Assembly: GCA_022820835.1 (NCBI GenBank)
Contig: JAJEET010000048.1
Coordinates: 1 to 55,019, forward strand
From: Candidatus Poribacteria bacterium
Lineage (GTDB): Bacteria; Poribacteria; WGA-4E; WGA-3G
Reading direction: 5' to 3'
DNA: 55,019 bases
The translations under genes were made by a program, and so were the position numbers. The notes below the pieces were generated by a model that was given only the letters and a program-made list of their open reading frames with translations, did no database searches and was not told where the DNA came from. Positions 17,018 to 25,643 of this stretch are shown here, piece by piece (position 1 is the first letter of the stretch; each line of letters starts with the position of its first letter).

Positions 17018-17114
17018 AACGCTGTAGATGGGATATTGTAATCTCAATTGAGGACGATATGTTTACAGACACTCCTGCCAAGGTCACCCCATCGGTACAT
17101 CGCGCAAGGTAACT

Positions 17115-18326
17115 ATGCTCTCTAATGAGACGATCAGCCTAATTCATTTGAATATGATTCAAGGTGTTGGACTCAAAACCGTCCAAATCTTGCGTGATGC
17201 TTTTGGAAGTGCGGAGCGGGCATTTCAGGCGACATCTGATGAACTCGGTAAGATAGACCGTCTTACGCCTGCTATGCGCGATCTCTTGCAACGTAAACCG
17301 GTTCAATATCCGATAGAACGCGAACTCGAACTAATACAGGAATACGGGTGTCAGGTGCTGACGCTTTATGATGACGCATATCCGTCACATTTGAAGGAAA
17401 TTGATACACCACCGATCGTGCTATACATCAAAGGTGAACTGACATCAGAAGATTCACTGAGCCTCGCGCTTGTCGGTTCTCGTGATGCAAAAGATTATGG
17501 TCGGAAGGCGAGTTATCGGTTGAGTTATCAACTTGCGCAGCGTGGATTGACAGTTGTTAGTGGATTAGCGAGGGGAATCGATACCTCAGCACATCGAGGG
17601 GCACTGGAAGCCGGTGGCAGAACAATCGCGGTCATGGGAAGCGGGTTGAGTTTCATCTATCCAGCCACGAATACCGATCTCGCGGAGAAAATTACGGCAT
17701 CCGGTGCACTCATTTCCGAATTTCCAATGGAGACTACACCAAAACCGAAAAATTTTCCACGACGTAACCGTATCATTAGCGGGTTAACCCTCGGAACGGT
17801 CGTCGTGGAAGCATCGAACCGCAGCGGCGCGCTCATCACTGCACGCCTCGCCGGCGAACAGGGAAGGGAAGTGTTCGCTGTACCCGGTGAGATATTTTCG
17901 GAACTCTCAACCGGCACCCACAAATTAATCAATAACGGAGCGAAACTTGTCAATACTGTCGATGATCTCCTCAACGAGTTACCACGGCACGCGCTAAGCC
18001 AGATACAGTCCACCGAACCAGCATCACCGATGCCGGAAGCAGAGACCGAACCTTCCCAACAAGCACCAGGCGTCGAAAAGCGTGCTTCTGAACGCGCATC
18101 CGCACAACCCGTAGAAGCGGAACAACCTCCCCAGATTACACCTCCGCCAGATTTAACACCGGATGAGAGGACTGTCTTCGATGCTATTGAAGACCCCGCA
18201 TCGCATATTGATACCATCGTTCGCACGACGCAACTCCCGATTAGTCAGGTTTCAAGCGTGCTGCTGATGTTGGAGCTCAAAGGTGTCGTCCAGCAACTGC
18301 CGGGGAAGCAGTTCACTAAAAAATAA
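17115..18326 (+). CDS. dprA: DNA-processing protein DprA
   Basis: DprA loads RecA on incoming single-stranded DNA during transformation. The N-terminus holds a helix-hairpin-helix-like segment (LIHLNMIQGVGLKTVQIL). The Rossmann core starts near residue 116 (LALVGSRDAKDYGRKAS, VVSGLARGIDTSAHRGAL, PRRNRIISGL). A Pro/Glu-rich linker (~300-345) leads to a C-terminal winged helix (~345-403). With radA nearby it fits recombination or natural transformation, though DprA is also widespread in non-competent bacteria. Confidence 0.94.
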   Translation: MLSNETISLIHLNMIQGVGLKTVQILRDAFGSAERAFQATSDELGKIDRLTPAMRDLLQRKPVQYPIERELELIQEYGCQVLTLYDDAYPSHLKEIDTPPIVLYIKGELTSEDSLSLALVGSRDAKDYGRKASYRLSYQLAQRGLTVVSGLARGIDTSAHRGALEAGGRTIAVMGSGLSFIYPATNTDLAEKITASGALISEFPMETTPKPKNFPRRNRIISGLTLGTVVVEASNRSGALITARLAGEQGREVFAVPGEIFSELSTGTHKLINNGAKLVNTVDDLLNELPRHALSQIQSTEPASPMPEAETEPSQQAPGVEKRASERASAQPVEAEQPPQITPPPDLTPDERTVFDAIEDPASHIDTIVRTTQLPISQVSSVLLMLELKGVVQQLPGKQFTKK

Positions 18327-18357
18327 CCGCCTCAATCCAAGGCTCCAAGGCCCAGTA

Positions 18358-18378
18358 GGTTCGGTTTGCAACCGAACC
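18358..18378. repeat. Palindrome GGTTCGGTT-TGC-AACCGAACC
   Basis: Perfect 9-bp arms surround a 3-base loop. It has the same layout as the palindromes at 18602, 32040 and 47061, but different arm bases that still pair. Confidence 0.7.
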
Positions 18379-18601
18379 GGAACTTAGACACAAACTTTTC
18401 AGACATCAAAACCTCTTGAGTTCCGTAGGAACGCTATGTTTATAGAAAAACGTCTCAACCAACTCTTGAACCCCGTAGGGGTGGCATGTCTATAATAACG
18501 CATACAAAATACCGTCAAATCCCTAAATAATTGACACCTATGGATATTATAGTGGATTTTGAAAATATATTTACACTTTGACAGACAGCAGCCCCTTTGC
18601 A

Positions 18602-18622
18602 GGCGGGGTTTGGAACCCCGCC
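18602..18622. repeat. Palindrome GGCGGGGTT-TGG-AACCCCGCC
   Basis: Perfect 9-bp arms and a TGG loop. A second member of the covarying family lies in this same gap at 18358. Confidence 0.7.
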
Positions 18623-18654
18623 CATTGTAAAGGTAATTACGGGATCTACTATAA

Positions 18655-18894
18655 ATGGAAAAGAACTTAACCTTTCAATATGACAGAGATACCGATATTT
18701 TGTACGTAAACACTTGTCCTCCATATCCAGAACAGGAGAGCGAAGAACTTGCTGACGAGATCATCGCGCGTTTCAATCCAAACACCGGTGATATTGAGAA
18801 TCTTGAGGTTTTATTTTTCTCAACGCGTTTGTTGCGTGAAGAACTATTTGATTTACCGATTTCTGCCCGTTTACAGTTAAACAAAGAGTCTTAG
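18655..18894 (+). CDS. DUF2283 family small protein
   Basis: The 79-aa protein has the DUF2283 pattern: a beta-rich start with YDRDTDILYVN, then an acidic segment and NPNTGDIENLEVLFFSTR. The function of the family is unknown. Related proteins are sometimes found beside toxin-like genes, but none is adjacent here. It sits alone between the repeat cluster and tsaD. Confidence 0.75.
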   Translation: MEKNLTFQYDRDTDILYVNTCPPYPEQESEELADEIIARFNPNTGDIENLEVLFFSTRLLREELFDLPISARLQLNKES

Positions 18895-19030
18895 AGGACA
18901 GCACCACACGGAAAAACCTGGCTAAAACCGAACCTGAACCGACAAACCCTAATCCAGCGAAGAAAAATATGACGCAGATTTTTGCGTACAAAAAAATTAA
19001 CTACGTCCAAATCTACTTATTCGGAAAAAA

Positions 19031-20089
19031 ATGAAAATACTCGGTATTGATACCTCATGTGATGAAACCGCTGCAGCGGTCGTTGCTGACGGCAAAGAAG
19101 TGCTTTCCAATATCGTCGCCTCACAGATTGAGGTGCATCAAGAATACGGCGGTGTTGTCCCAGAACTTGCATCCCGCAAACACATTGAGGCGATCAACTA
19201 CATTGTTCATAAGGCATTGGCAGCGGCGGATGTTACATTCAAAGACCTCGAAGCGATTGCGGTGACAAATCGTCCCGGATTAATCGGGGCATTGCTCGTC
19301 GGTGTCGCAGCAGCAAAGAGCCTCGCCTATTGCTACAACTTACCGCTGCTCGGTATCAACCACATTGAGGGACATATCTACGCCAATTATATGGTGCATG
19401 ATACCCTAACGTTTCCACACGTCTGTCTCACGGTTTCTGGTGGGCATACGCTGCTCGTGGAGGTTCATGAAGGGTGGCAATACAAAGTCTTGGGCAGCAC
19501 ACAAGACGATGCCGCGGGTGAAGTCTACGATAAAGTCGCAAAGTACCTCGGACTCGGTTTCCCCGGCGGCAAGATCATTGACGATCTCGCACAGAAAGGA
19601 AACCCTACAGCAATAGATTTTCCGAGACCGATGCGGAATAGTGGGGACTACCAGTTCAGCTTCAGTGGTATCAAGACCTCGGTCCGCTATTTTGTGGAGA
19701 AGGCGCGGCGGGCAGGTATACTCGTTGAAAACGGACAGGTAGACGCTAAAAACACGGACCCAGACGCGATAACCATCGAAGATATTGCTGCGAGCTTCCA
19801 AGCCGCTGTCGTGGATGTCCTAACTTACAAGTCAATCGCTGCCGCGAAGTCCACCGGTGCAAAAACGATAACGTTGACCGGTGGAGTCGCCGCGAATAGT
19901 GCACTTCGCGCTTCGCTGAAAACTGCGGCGGCGGAGATCGGCACGCAAGTCTACTATCCACCCATGAACCTGTGTACGGATAACGGTGCAATGATTGCAG
20001 GGATTGCCTACCAGAAATATCAGCAGGGACTTCGAGATGAACTCTCTCTGAATGCTACGCCAAACGGGACTATCGAACAAAGAATGTAA
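19031..20089 (+). CDS. tsaD: tRNA threonylcarbamoyladenosine synthase subunit TsaD
   Basis: TsaD transfers the threonylcarbamoyl group to A37 of ANN-decoding tRNAs. The ASKHA fold starts MKILGIDTSCDETAAAVV. The metal ligands are in NHIEGH (H111, H115), followed by TVSGGHT and GDDAAGEVYDKVA-like segments. ANS near the C-terminus and the metal ligand region TDNGAMIAG are present. Length (352 aa) is normal. It is followed by tsaC, its pathway partner; tsaB and tsaE are not in the window. Confidence 0.96.
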   Translation: MKILGIDTSCDETAAAVVADGKEVLSNIVASQIEVHQEYGGVVPELASRKHIEAINYIVHKALAAADVTFKDLEAIAVTNRPGLIGALLVGVAAAKSLAYCYNLPLLGINHIEGHIYANYMVHDTLTFPHVCLTVSGGHTLLVEVHEGWQYKVLGSTQDDAAGEVYDKVAKYLGLGFPGGKIIDDLAQKGNPTAIDFPRPMRNSGDYQFSFSGIKTSVRYFVEKARRAGILVENGQVDAKNTDPDAITIEDIAASFQAAVVDVLTYKSIAAAKSTGAKTITLTGGVAANSALRASLKTAAAEIGTQVYYPPMNLCTDNGAMIAGIAYQKYQQGLRDELSLNATPNGTIEQRM

Positions 20090-20156
20090 TGGAGGGGTTT
20101 TTGCTTGGGTGTTTCTTCAGATTAAAGAAACGCACTTGAGAATCAAGAGTCGCCTT

Positions 20157-20774
20157 ATGTATCCGCAAGGAAAAATTAAAAAAGCAGCCGTGGAAACCTT
20201 GAAATCAGGCGGAATTATTGCCATCCCAACCGATACAGTTTACGGAATTGGAGCGGACCCTTTTAATCCAGATGCCGTCCAAAAACTCTATACTTTCAAA
20301 GGACGACCAGATGGTAAACCGATTCCACTTGTTCTCAGTTCGGTTGACGATGTGCATCGCGTTGCCCAAAACTTACCCGACTACTTCTTTCACCTCACAG
20401 ATCGGTTTTGGCCCGGCGGTTTGACAATCGTTGTTCAGGCAAAGAACCTGCTTCCGGTACTGACAGCCGGTGGTGATACCGTCGGCGTGCGCATCCCAGA
20501 TAACCCACTCCTCCTACAGGTCCTCCAAGCCTTTGGAGGACCTGCGGCAATAACGAGCGCGAATCTATCAGGCGAACCGCCAGCCATCTCGCCAGAAGAA
20601 ATTAGTGAAGAACTCGCTTCGCGAATCGATCTGATCGTTGATGGCGGTAAGACACCCGGACCTATCCCTTCTACGGTGTACGACATCTCTGTCTCACCAC
20701 CGGTTATCAGACGACACGGTGTGGTTTCAGAAGAGACCCTCATTAAGGAGTTCGCGTGCTACAACAAGCCTTAA
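20157..20774 (+). CDS. tsaC: Threonylcarbamoyl-AMP synthase TsaC (Sua5/YciO/YrdC)
   Basis: TsaC makes threonylcarbamoyl-AMP from threonine, bicarbonate and ATP, the substrate of TsaD encoded just upstream. Family motifs are IIAIPTDTVYGIGADPFNPDAV, KGRPDGKPIPLVL, FWPGGLTIVV, VGVRIPDNP and ITSANLSGEPP. I chose ATG 20157 (MYPQGKIKKAAVETL). An upstream in-frame ATG at 20052 lies inside tsaD and adds non-conserved residues. The 3' end overlaps the next gene by 19 bases. Confidence 0.94.
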   Translation: MYPQGKIKKAAVETLKSGGIIAIPTDTVYGIGADPFNPDAVQKLYTFKGRPDGKPIPLVLSSVDDVHRVAQNLPDYFFHLTDRFWPGGLTIVVQAKNLLPVLTAGGDTVGVRIPDNPLLLQVLQAFGGPAAITSANLSGEPPAISPEEISEELASRIDLIVDGGKTPGPIPSTVYDISVSPPVIRRHGVVSEETLIKEFACYNKP

Positions 20775-21340
20775 AGCAACTGCTGCAATTTTTAGCGACT
20801 CCGACCGGCAATTGGGTAGTACTCGGTGTGATCAGTTTCATCGTACTAGCAGTTGTTTACCACAAAAAAAGCCGTATCCCCGGACTAACCGTGGAGGTGA
20901 TTCGAGAGGACACATGGTTCATCAATCGAGACGATAACCACCGCCTCGCTATCGTCGTCTCGCTACACCTGATTAACAAATCAAGTGCGCCGATCCGGAT
21001 TCGGGACTGTAAGTTAAGCGGTTATTCACCGAAACCGCCACCTGAAAAACTCGTATTAGAGGGACACGATACAAGTGTTGAACTTACATACCCGAAGTAT
21101 GACCTCTTTACTGGGGCAGGCGGTCACCCCTCCGAACACACTTCAGAATACGTTCTCAACCCTTACACAGAACAACGGATGTGGGTTTTCTACCGCTCCG
21201 GCATTGTTACGATGACGAATATGCTCCGGGCACCAATCGTGATTAAGGACATGAACCGGAAACGCAAGTCCATCCAAGTCTCGGTGCCTCGCAATATGGA
21301 ACAGATCCAAATCTATCGCGAGGCAGCGATGCGGTGGTAG
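20756..21340 (+). CDS. Membrane-anchored hypothetical protein
   Basis: I do not recognise a family. A GTG start overlapping tsaC by 19 bases suggests translational coupling. One transmembrane helix (residues ~20-35) is followed by about 150 cytosolic or periplasmic residues. These read as beta-rich (RLAIVVSLHLINKSSAPIRIRDCKLSGY in pieces; VELTYPKYDLF; MWVFYRSG; RKSIQVSVPRNM). The pattern resembles an Ig-like or FixG-like accessory domain, but that is only a guess. Confidence 0.7.
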   Translation: MLQQALKQLLQFLATPTGNWVVLGVISFIVLAVVYHKKSRIPGLTVEVIREDTWFINRDDNHRLAIVVSLHLINKSSAPIRIRDCKLSGYSPKPPPEKLVLEGHDTSVELTYPKYDLFTGAGGHPSEHTSEYVLNPYTEQRMWVFYRSGIVTMTNMLRAPIVIKDMNRKRKSIQVSVPRNMEQIQIYREAAMRW

Positions 21341-21341
21341 T

Positions 21342-22385
21342 TTAGGCGAGTTCGGAAAGTTTAACCGTTCTGCCATCTGCTTCGGCGGACATATCAGCAG
21401 CGAACACGACACGGTGCGTCTCAAACGCCGTATCGAAATCGGTCAACGGCATCGGTTCATCTCGTCCGATACTGTCTATAAATGCTTGAAACTGTGGTTC
21501 ATACGGATGATCGCTAACATCACCGGAATCAATGAGTGAGGTCTCAAGTGTACTCCATTGACTCTTATCCATCCCCTTAAGTTTCGCTGAATAGATACGG
21601 TTATCGAGAAGACTCCCTTCGCTTCCGACAAGATGGATGTGGAAGTAGTAGGGTTGCAAACAATCAACACAGGAGGTGACCTTCCCAATCTTTCCACCGC
21701 CTTCAAACTTAAGTAGACTCACACTCGTCGTCTTGTATTCGTAGGGTTGAAAGTCAGCACCGGTGGACTGTGTGTGATAACTGGTTACCTCTTCGACGTT
21801 GCCATCCATAAAAAAGAGGAGCGCATCAAGCGCATGACATCCCGCCGTGAGGAGGGTGCTTCCACCGAAATCTTTTTTGATGTTCCATTCGTATTGTCCA
21901 TACCAAGGTCCGATACCGTGGTAATAGTCAACCTCAGCATAGTGAAGTTCACCGAGAAGTCCGTTGTCAATGACCGAACGGATCATCGTAAAATGCGCAC
22001 TATATCGGCACTCAAAGCAGACACACACCTTAACACCGTTGCTTTTCACTGCGTCCCGAATCGCTTTGGCATCTTCGTATGTGAGGCAGATCGGTTTCTC
22101 AATGATGAGGTGTTTCCCAGCTTCTGCAGCAGCGATGGCTTGTTCGGCATGAAAAGGGTGTGGTGTACAAATATCGATAATATGTACGTCTGGGTCAGCA
22201 AGCAGCTTACTGTAATCGGTATAGGCTTTCAGCGGCGTTCCATAAGTCTCTGCCAATACAACTTCGTCGTGTTCACGACGTGAGCAAATAGCTGTGACAT
22301 CCGAACCCGTAACGGCTTTAAAGGCTTCTATGTGCGCCCCCGCGACCCAACCGAGTCCAACAATTCCAACGTTTAGGTTATCCAT
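21342..22385 (-). CDS. Gfo/Idh/MocA family oxidoreductase
   Basis: This NAD(P)-dependent oxidoreductase probably acts on a sugar or inositol-type substrate. The N-terminal Rossmann fold has [16 protein letters not shown] and [19 protein letters not shown] carries the family's catalytic Lys; the C-terminal alpha/beta domain includes [14 protein letters not shown]. The start ATG has AAGGAG upstream on the - strand. It converges on the preceding + strand gene with one base between stops. Substrate cannot be deduced. Confidence 0.9.
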   Translation of the reverse strand: MDNLNVGIVGLGWVAGAHIEAFKAVTGSDVTAICSRREHDEVVLAETYGTPLKAYTDYSKLLADPDVHIIDICTPHPFHAEQAIAAAEAGKHLIIEKPICLTYEDAKAIRDAVKSNGVKVCVCFECRYSAHFTMIRSVIDNGLLGELHYAEVDYYHGIGPWYGQYEWNIKKDFGGSTLLTAGCHALDALLFFMDGNVEEVTSYHTQSTGADFQPYEYKTTSVSLLKFEGGGKIGKVTSCVDCLQPYYFHIHLVGSEGSLLDNRIYSAKLKGMDKSQWSTLETSLIDSGDVSDHPYEPQFQAFIDSIGRDEPMPLTDFDTAFETHRVVFAADMSAEADGRTVKLSELA

Positions 22386-22505
22386 TCTAAATCTCCTTCA
22401 ACAACTGATAACTGATAACTGACAACTATTATATCACAGATATGGATTTTTGCGAGAAAAAATTGGTTGCTATAATTTTCGTCATATTGTATAATTACAA
22501 ATGTT

Positions 22506-22534
22506 TTGACAAGCCTGAGAAAATATACTATAAT
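22506..22534 (+). promoter_or_regulatory. Consensus sigma70 promoter for guaB
   Basis: TTGACA (22506-22511), a 17-base spacer and TATAAT (22529-22534) match the consensus at every position. Transcription would start near 22541, giving a ~120-base leader with a small CGGTG/CACCG hairpin (22595-22611) before the guaB ribosome-binding site. Confidence 0.85.
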
Positions 22535-22661
22535 ATCTGTGAAGGATTGGAGAACGACGTTTTTCCGTGTAAATGCACAACTTGTGTCCCGCAGCGGTGT
22601 CCTAATCACCGTTTCTGAGTCTATCCTGTCAATCTCAACTTGCTATAAGGAGGCGATTCCG

Positions 22662-24161
22662 ATGGAGACTAAAATGTCCGATGTCTTCCCCCCGAAATTT
22701 GCAAAAGAAGGGTTAACATTTGACGATGTTTTGCTGATTCCGGCTGAATCGGATGTGATGCCGGACCAAGTGGATACGAGTACGCAACTGACGCGTAACC
22801 TCCGGCTAAACATTCCTATCTGTAGCGCGCCTATGGATACGGTCACTGAATCTACCCTCGCTATCGCACTTGCACGGGAGGGAGGCATCGGAATCATCCA
22901 TTATAACTGCTCAATCGACGAACAGGTATCTGAAGTCGATCGAGTCAAACGATCTGAGAGCGGTATGATTACCGCACCGATCACACTGACAGCGGATAAA
23001 ACCATCCGTGATGCCTTGGCGGTGACAGAGCGTTACCACATCGGTGGGGTGCCTATTGTTACCGAGAACGGGTACCTCGTCGGTTTAATTACCAATCGCG
23101 ATCTTAAATATGAAAACAATCTCGACCTCCCCGTAACCGAGCGGATGACCCCGAAAGAGAAACTGATTACCGCATCCCCAGGAATTACACTCGACAAAGC
23201 CAAAGAAATACTCCACAAATCTCGTAAAGAAAAACTGCCAATCGTAGATGAAGATTTTCGACTCCGTGGGTTGATTACAATTAAAGATATTGATAAGGTC
23301 CAAATGTTTCCTCAGGCATGTAAAGATAGCGCTGGACGCTTACGGGTCGGTGCCGCAATTCTCCCGTCAACGCCACTGGAAGATATTGACCGTTTGGTGG
23401 AAGCGAGTGTCGATGTGATCGTATTAGATACGGCACACGGTCATTCCAAAAACGTTATCCGATCGACGGAATACCTGAAGTCCCACTTTCCAAATGTTGA
23501 ACTTGTCGCCGGTAATGTTGTCACGCCTGAAGCAACACGCAGCCTGATTGATGCAGGGGCCGATGCAGTGAAGGTCGGGGTTGGCCCCGGTTCTATATGT
23601 ACAACTCGCGTCGTTGCAGGTGTGAGTATCCCGCAAATCACAGCCATTTACGACTGCGCGCAAGAAGCAGATAAAGCAGGTGTGCCTATCATCGCTGATG
23701 GCGGTATCCGTTATTCTGGAGATATCGCAAAAGCGATCGGTGCAGGTGCAAGTTCCGTCATGATTGGAAGTTTGCTTGCAGGTACGGACGAAAGCCCAGG
23801 CGATACCGTCATCTATCAGGGCAGAACCTATAAACTCCACCGAGGGATGGGGTCTATCGGGGCATTGCGGAAACGGAGCGCACGGAATCTGTCTGATAGT
23901 ACCGAAGATCTATCCAAACTCGTCCCGCGTGGAATTGAAGGGCGTGTCCCTCATAAAGGTAAATTGAGTAATTTCGTCTATCAGTTGGTAGGTGGTATCC
24001 GTTCAGCGATGGGGTATTGTGGAAACCCTGATATTAACGCACTACGTACGAACAGCCAATTTGTTCGAATGTCGAGCAGCGGGTACCGAGAAAGCCATCC
24101 ACACGATATTGATATTACCGAAGAAGCACCGAATTATACCGTTGCAAAACTCGCCACTTAG
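22662..24161 (+). CDS. guaB: IMP dehydrogenase
   Basis: GuaB oxidises IMP to XMP with NAD+, the committed step to GMP. The catalytic loop is [20 protein letters not shown] with the active-site Cys, and a CBS pair (roughly residues 95-210) interrupts the TIM barrel. [29 protein letters not shown] (in pieces) is the phosphate-binding region. I chose ATG 22662 because AAGGAGG lies at 22647-22653; the frame runs upstream into the promoter, so longer starts are excluded. Length (499 aa) is standard. Confidence 0.96.
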   Translation: METKMSDVFPPKFAKEGLTFDDVLLIPAESDVMPDQVDTSTQLTRNLRLNIPICSAPMDTVTESTLAIALAREGGIGIIHYNCSIDEQVSEVDRVKRSESGMITAPITLTADKTIRDALAVTERYHIGGVPIVTENGYLVGLITNRDLKYENNLDLPVTERMTPKEKLITASPGITLDKAKEILHKSRKEKLPIVDEDFRLRGLITIKDIDKVQMFPQACKDSAGRLRVGAAILPSTPLEDIDRLVEASVDVIVLDTAHGHSKNVIRSTEYLKSHFPNVELVAGNVVTPEATRSLIDAGADAVKVGVGPGSICTTRVVAGVSIPQITAIYDCAQEADKAGVPIIADGGIRYSGDIAKAIGAGASSVMIGSLLAGTDESPGDTVIYQGRTYKLHRGMGSIGALRKRSARNLSDSTEDLSKLVPRGIEGRVPHKGKLSNFVYQLVGGIRSAMGYCGNPDINALRTNSQFVRMSSSGYRESHPHDIDITEEAPNYTVAKLAT

Positions 24162-24233
24162 TGCTTATTTCGATGTGCCTACAGTCGCACATTCGCCATA
24201 ACTGGTGGTTCACACAAGATAGAAAGGAATGTC

Positions 24234-24782
24234 ATGAAACTCAATGAAGAGATGTCTTTTTGGGATAGACTCTACCTCCCAGGATTGATTAAAGGGATGT
24301 TGACCACACTGAAGCATATTCCTAAAAAGAAACTAACTTACCAGTACCCAGAAGATCCAAGAAGTGTGGAGGAGCGGAACGAACGGTATCGCGGCATCCA
24401 CAAATTGACGACCACAGAAAAAGATGAAATTAAGTGCGTAGCATGCTTCCTATGCGCGACCGCTTGTCCTGCTGATTGCATCACGATTCAAGCGGCACCG
24501 GCACCCGAAGGCTGGACAACTAAGGAAGGTTACCAGCGCGAAAAGTACCCCGATGTCTTTGAGATCAATATGCTCCGATGCATCTTTTGTGGATACTGCG
24601 TTGAGGCGTGCCCTGAAGACGCTATACGCATGACCGGCCTAACGCTTCCGCAATACTTCCGTGAACGCCAAAAAGAGGGCGAAAGCCTCGGAAGTTCACG
24701 CAGTGATTTCATTTTTGACCGAGACAAACTCGTCGCTAACAATGACATCCCACAAGAGGGACTCAGTGTTGAAGCGCAATAA
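24234..24782 (+). CDS. nuoI: NADH-quinone oxidoreductase subunit I-like ferredoxin
   Basis: NuoI carries two [4Fe-4S] clusters that pass electrons within complex I. Two full motifs are present: C68-x2-C71-x2-C74-x3-C78 and C116-x2-C119-x2-C122-x3-C126. The N-terminal LPGLIKGMLTTLKHI and RYRGIHKL segments fit NuoI. It stands alone, with no other nuo gene in the window, so the complex I genes are dispersed or this subunit serves another complex. AGAAAGGA lies before the ATG. Confidence 0.9.
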   Translation: MKLNEEMSFWDRLYLPGLIKGMLTTLKHIPKKKLTYQYPEDPRSVEERNERYRGIHKLTTTEKDEIKCVACFLCATACPADCITIQAAPAPEGWTTKEGYQREKYPDVFEINMLRCIFCGYCVEACPEDAIRMTGLTLPQYFRERQKEGESLGSSRSDFIFDRDKLVANNDIPQEGLSVEAQ

Positions 24783-24788
24783 GAATTG

Positions 24789-25337
24789 ATGGCATTATAC
24801 GCTCCATTTCCAAATAAAAAGTACAGTATTATTTATGCAGATCCGCCGTGGGATTACAGGGGGCAACTCCAACATACCTGTGGTGGTAAGGATAGTGGCG
24901 GCGCAGTGCGACACTATCCGACTGTTCCCGTTTCAGAAATGGAGACATGGGATATTGCTGCAATCAGCGAACAGAATAGCCTGCTTTTTATGTGGACATC
25001 GTCTCCACACCTGGACCAGGCGATTCGGCTCGGAAAGGCTTGGGGCTTTAAATGGGCGACGGTCGCTTTCGTTTGGGATAAACAACGTGTGAATCCCGGA
25101 TCCTATACGATGAGCCAGTGTGAGTTGTGCCTCGTTTTCAAACGTGGGCGAATTCCGCAACCGAGAGGCGCAAGAAACATTCGGCAACTCGTTCAGACGA
25201 AGCGGACACGCCATTCAGAAAAACCGGATGTGGTGCGCAAACGTATTGAGCAAATGTTTCCGCATCAGTCTAAAATTGAACTATTTGCTCGTAAACAGAC
25301 AAGCGGCTGGGATACATGGGGACTTGAAGCTCAATAA
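24789..25337 (+). CDS. MT-A70 family adenine-N6 methyltransferase
   Basis: The MT-A70 signature DPPW is at residues ~18-21 (IIYADPPWDY), with LLFMWTSSPHLDQAIRLGKAWGFKW (in pieces), VNPGSYTMSQCELCLVFKRG and IELFARKQTSGWDTWG. Bacterial members methylate adenine in DNA; phage and orphan enzymes of this size are common. No restriction enzyme or specificity subunit is adjacent, so it is probably an orphan methylase. The start is ATG 24789, six bases after nuoI; a TTG just before it is possible. Confidence 0.88.
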   Translation: MALYAPFPNKKYSIIYADPPWDYRGQLQHTCGGKDSGGAVRHYPTVPVSEMETWDIAAISEQNSLLFMWTSSPHLDQAIRLGKAWGFKWATVAFVWDKQRVNPGSYTMSQCELCLVFKRGRIPQPRGARNIRQLVQTKRTRHSEKPDVVRKRIEQMFPHQSKIELFARKQTSGWDTWGLEAQ

Positions 25338-25643
25338 CCTGCCGAAACTTGTCACACAACTCGTAGACATCAGATTAGCCGATAAGACGGAAACAAAGTG
25401 CTTATCTGTTTTTCCTATTATTTCGGTTGATGTAAGCTAGGCAGAGTTTCCAAACCCCGTCTACAGGCAGGGGCGCGTAAGTCCTATACAGATAATATCT
25501 GTCTTATGCCGGGTCTATTGTCAACCTAAAATTCATTTAACGGACCGGCTACAACGTGTTTTTTTAACAGCGTTGTGGATATACCGGTCATTTGCAAATT
25601 TATTTGCCCAAAATATTTGAAAGGCACATATTAGACCAACCCA
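25338..25643. other. Intergenic region with structured repeats
   Basis: The gap holds a CCCCGTCTACAGGCAGGGG stem-loop-like motif (about 25456-25474), GCGTAAGTCCT (25475-25485, reverse complement of the recurring GGACTTACGC), ACAGAT-AAT-ATCTGT (25488-25502) and a larger hairpin at 25543-25589 just upstream of the next gene. No coding sequence is seen. Confidence 0.5.
25543..25589 (+). promoter_or_regulatory. Two-part hairpin upstream of the 934-aa gene
   Basis: GACCGG (25543-25548) and ACAACG (25551-25556) pair with CGTTGT (25571-25576) and CCGGTC (25584-25589), leaving a T-rich loop and an asymmetric internal loop. It lies 55 bases before the start codon. Confidence 0.4.

Larger units (their letters stand above)
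18327..18654. other. Repeat cluster between dprA and a DUF2283 gene
   Basis: This stretch contains palindromes at 18358-18378 and 18602-18622. Between them are two related units with short stems: TTCCGTAGGAA followed by CGCTATGTTTATAG (from about 18420), and CCCCGTAGGGG followed by TGGCATGTCTATA (from about 18471). The first unit shares GAACGCTATGTTT with the element at 11006. No gene is seen. Confidence 0.6.
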
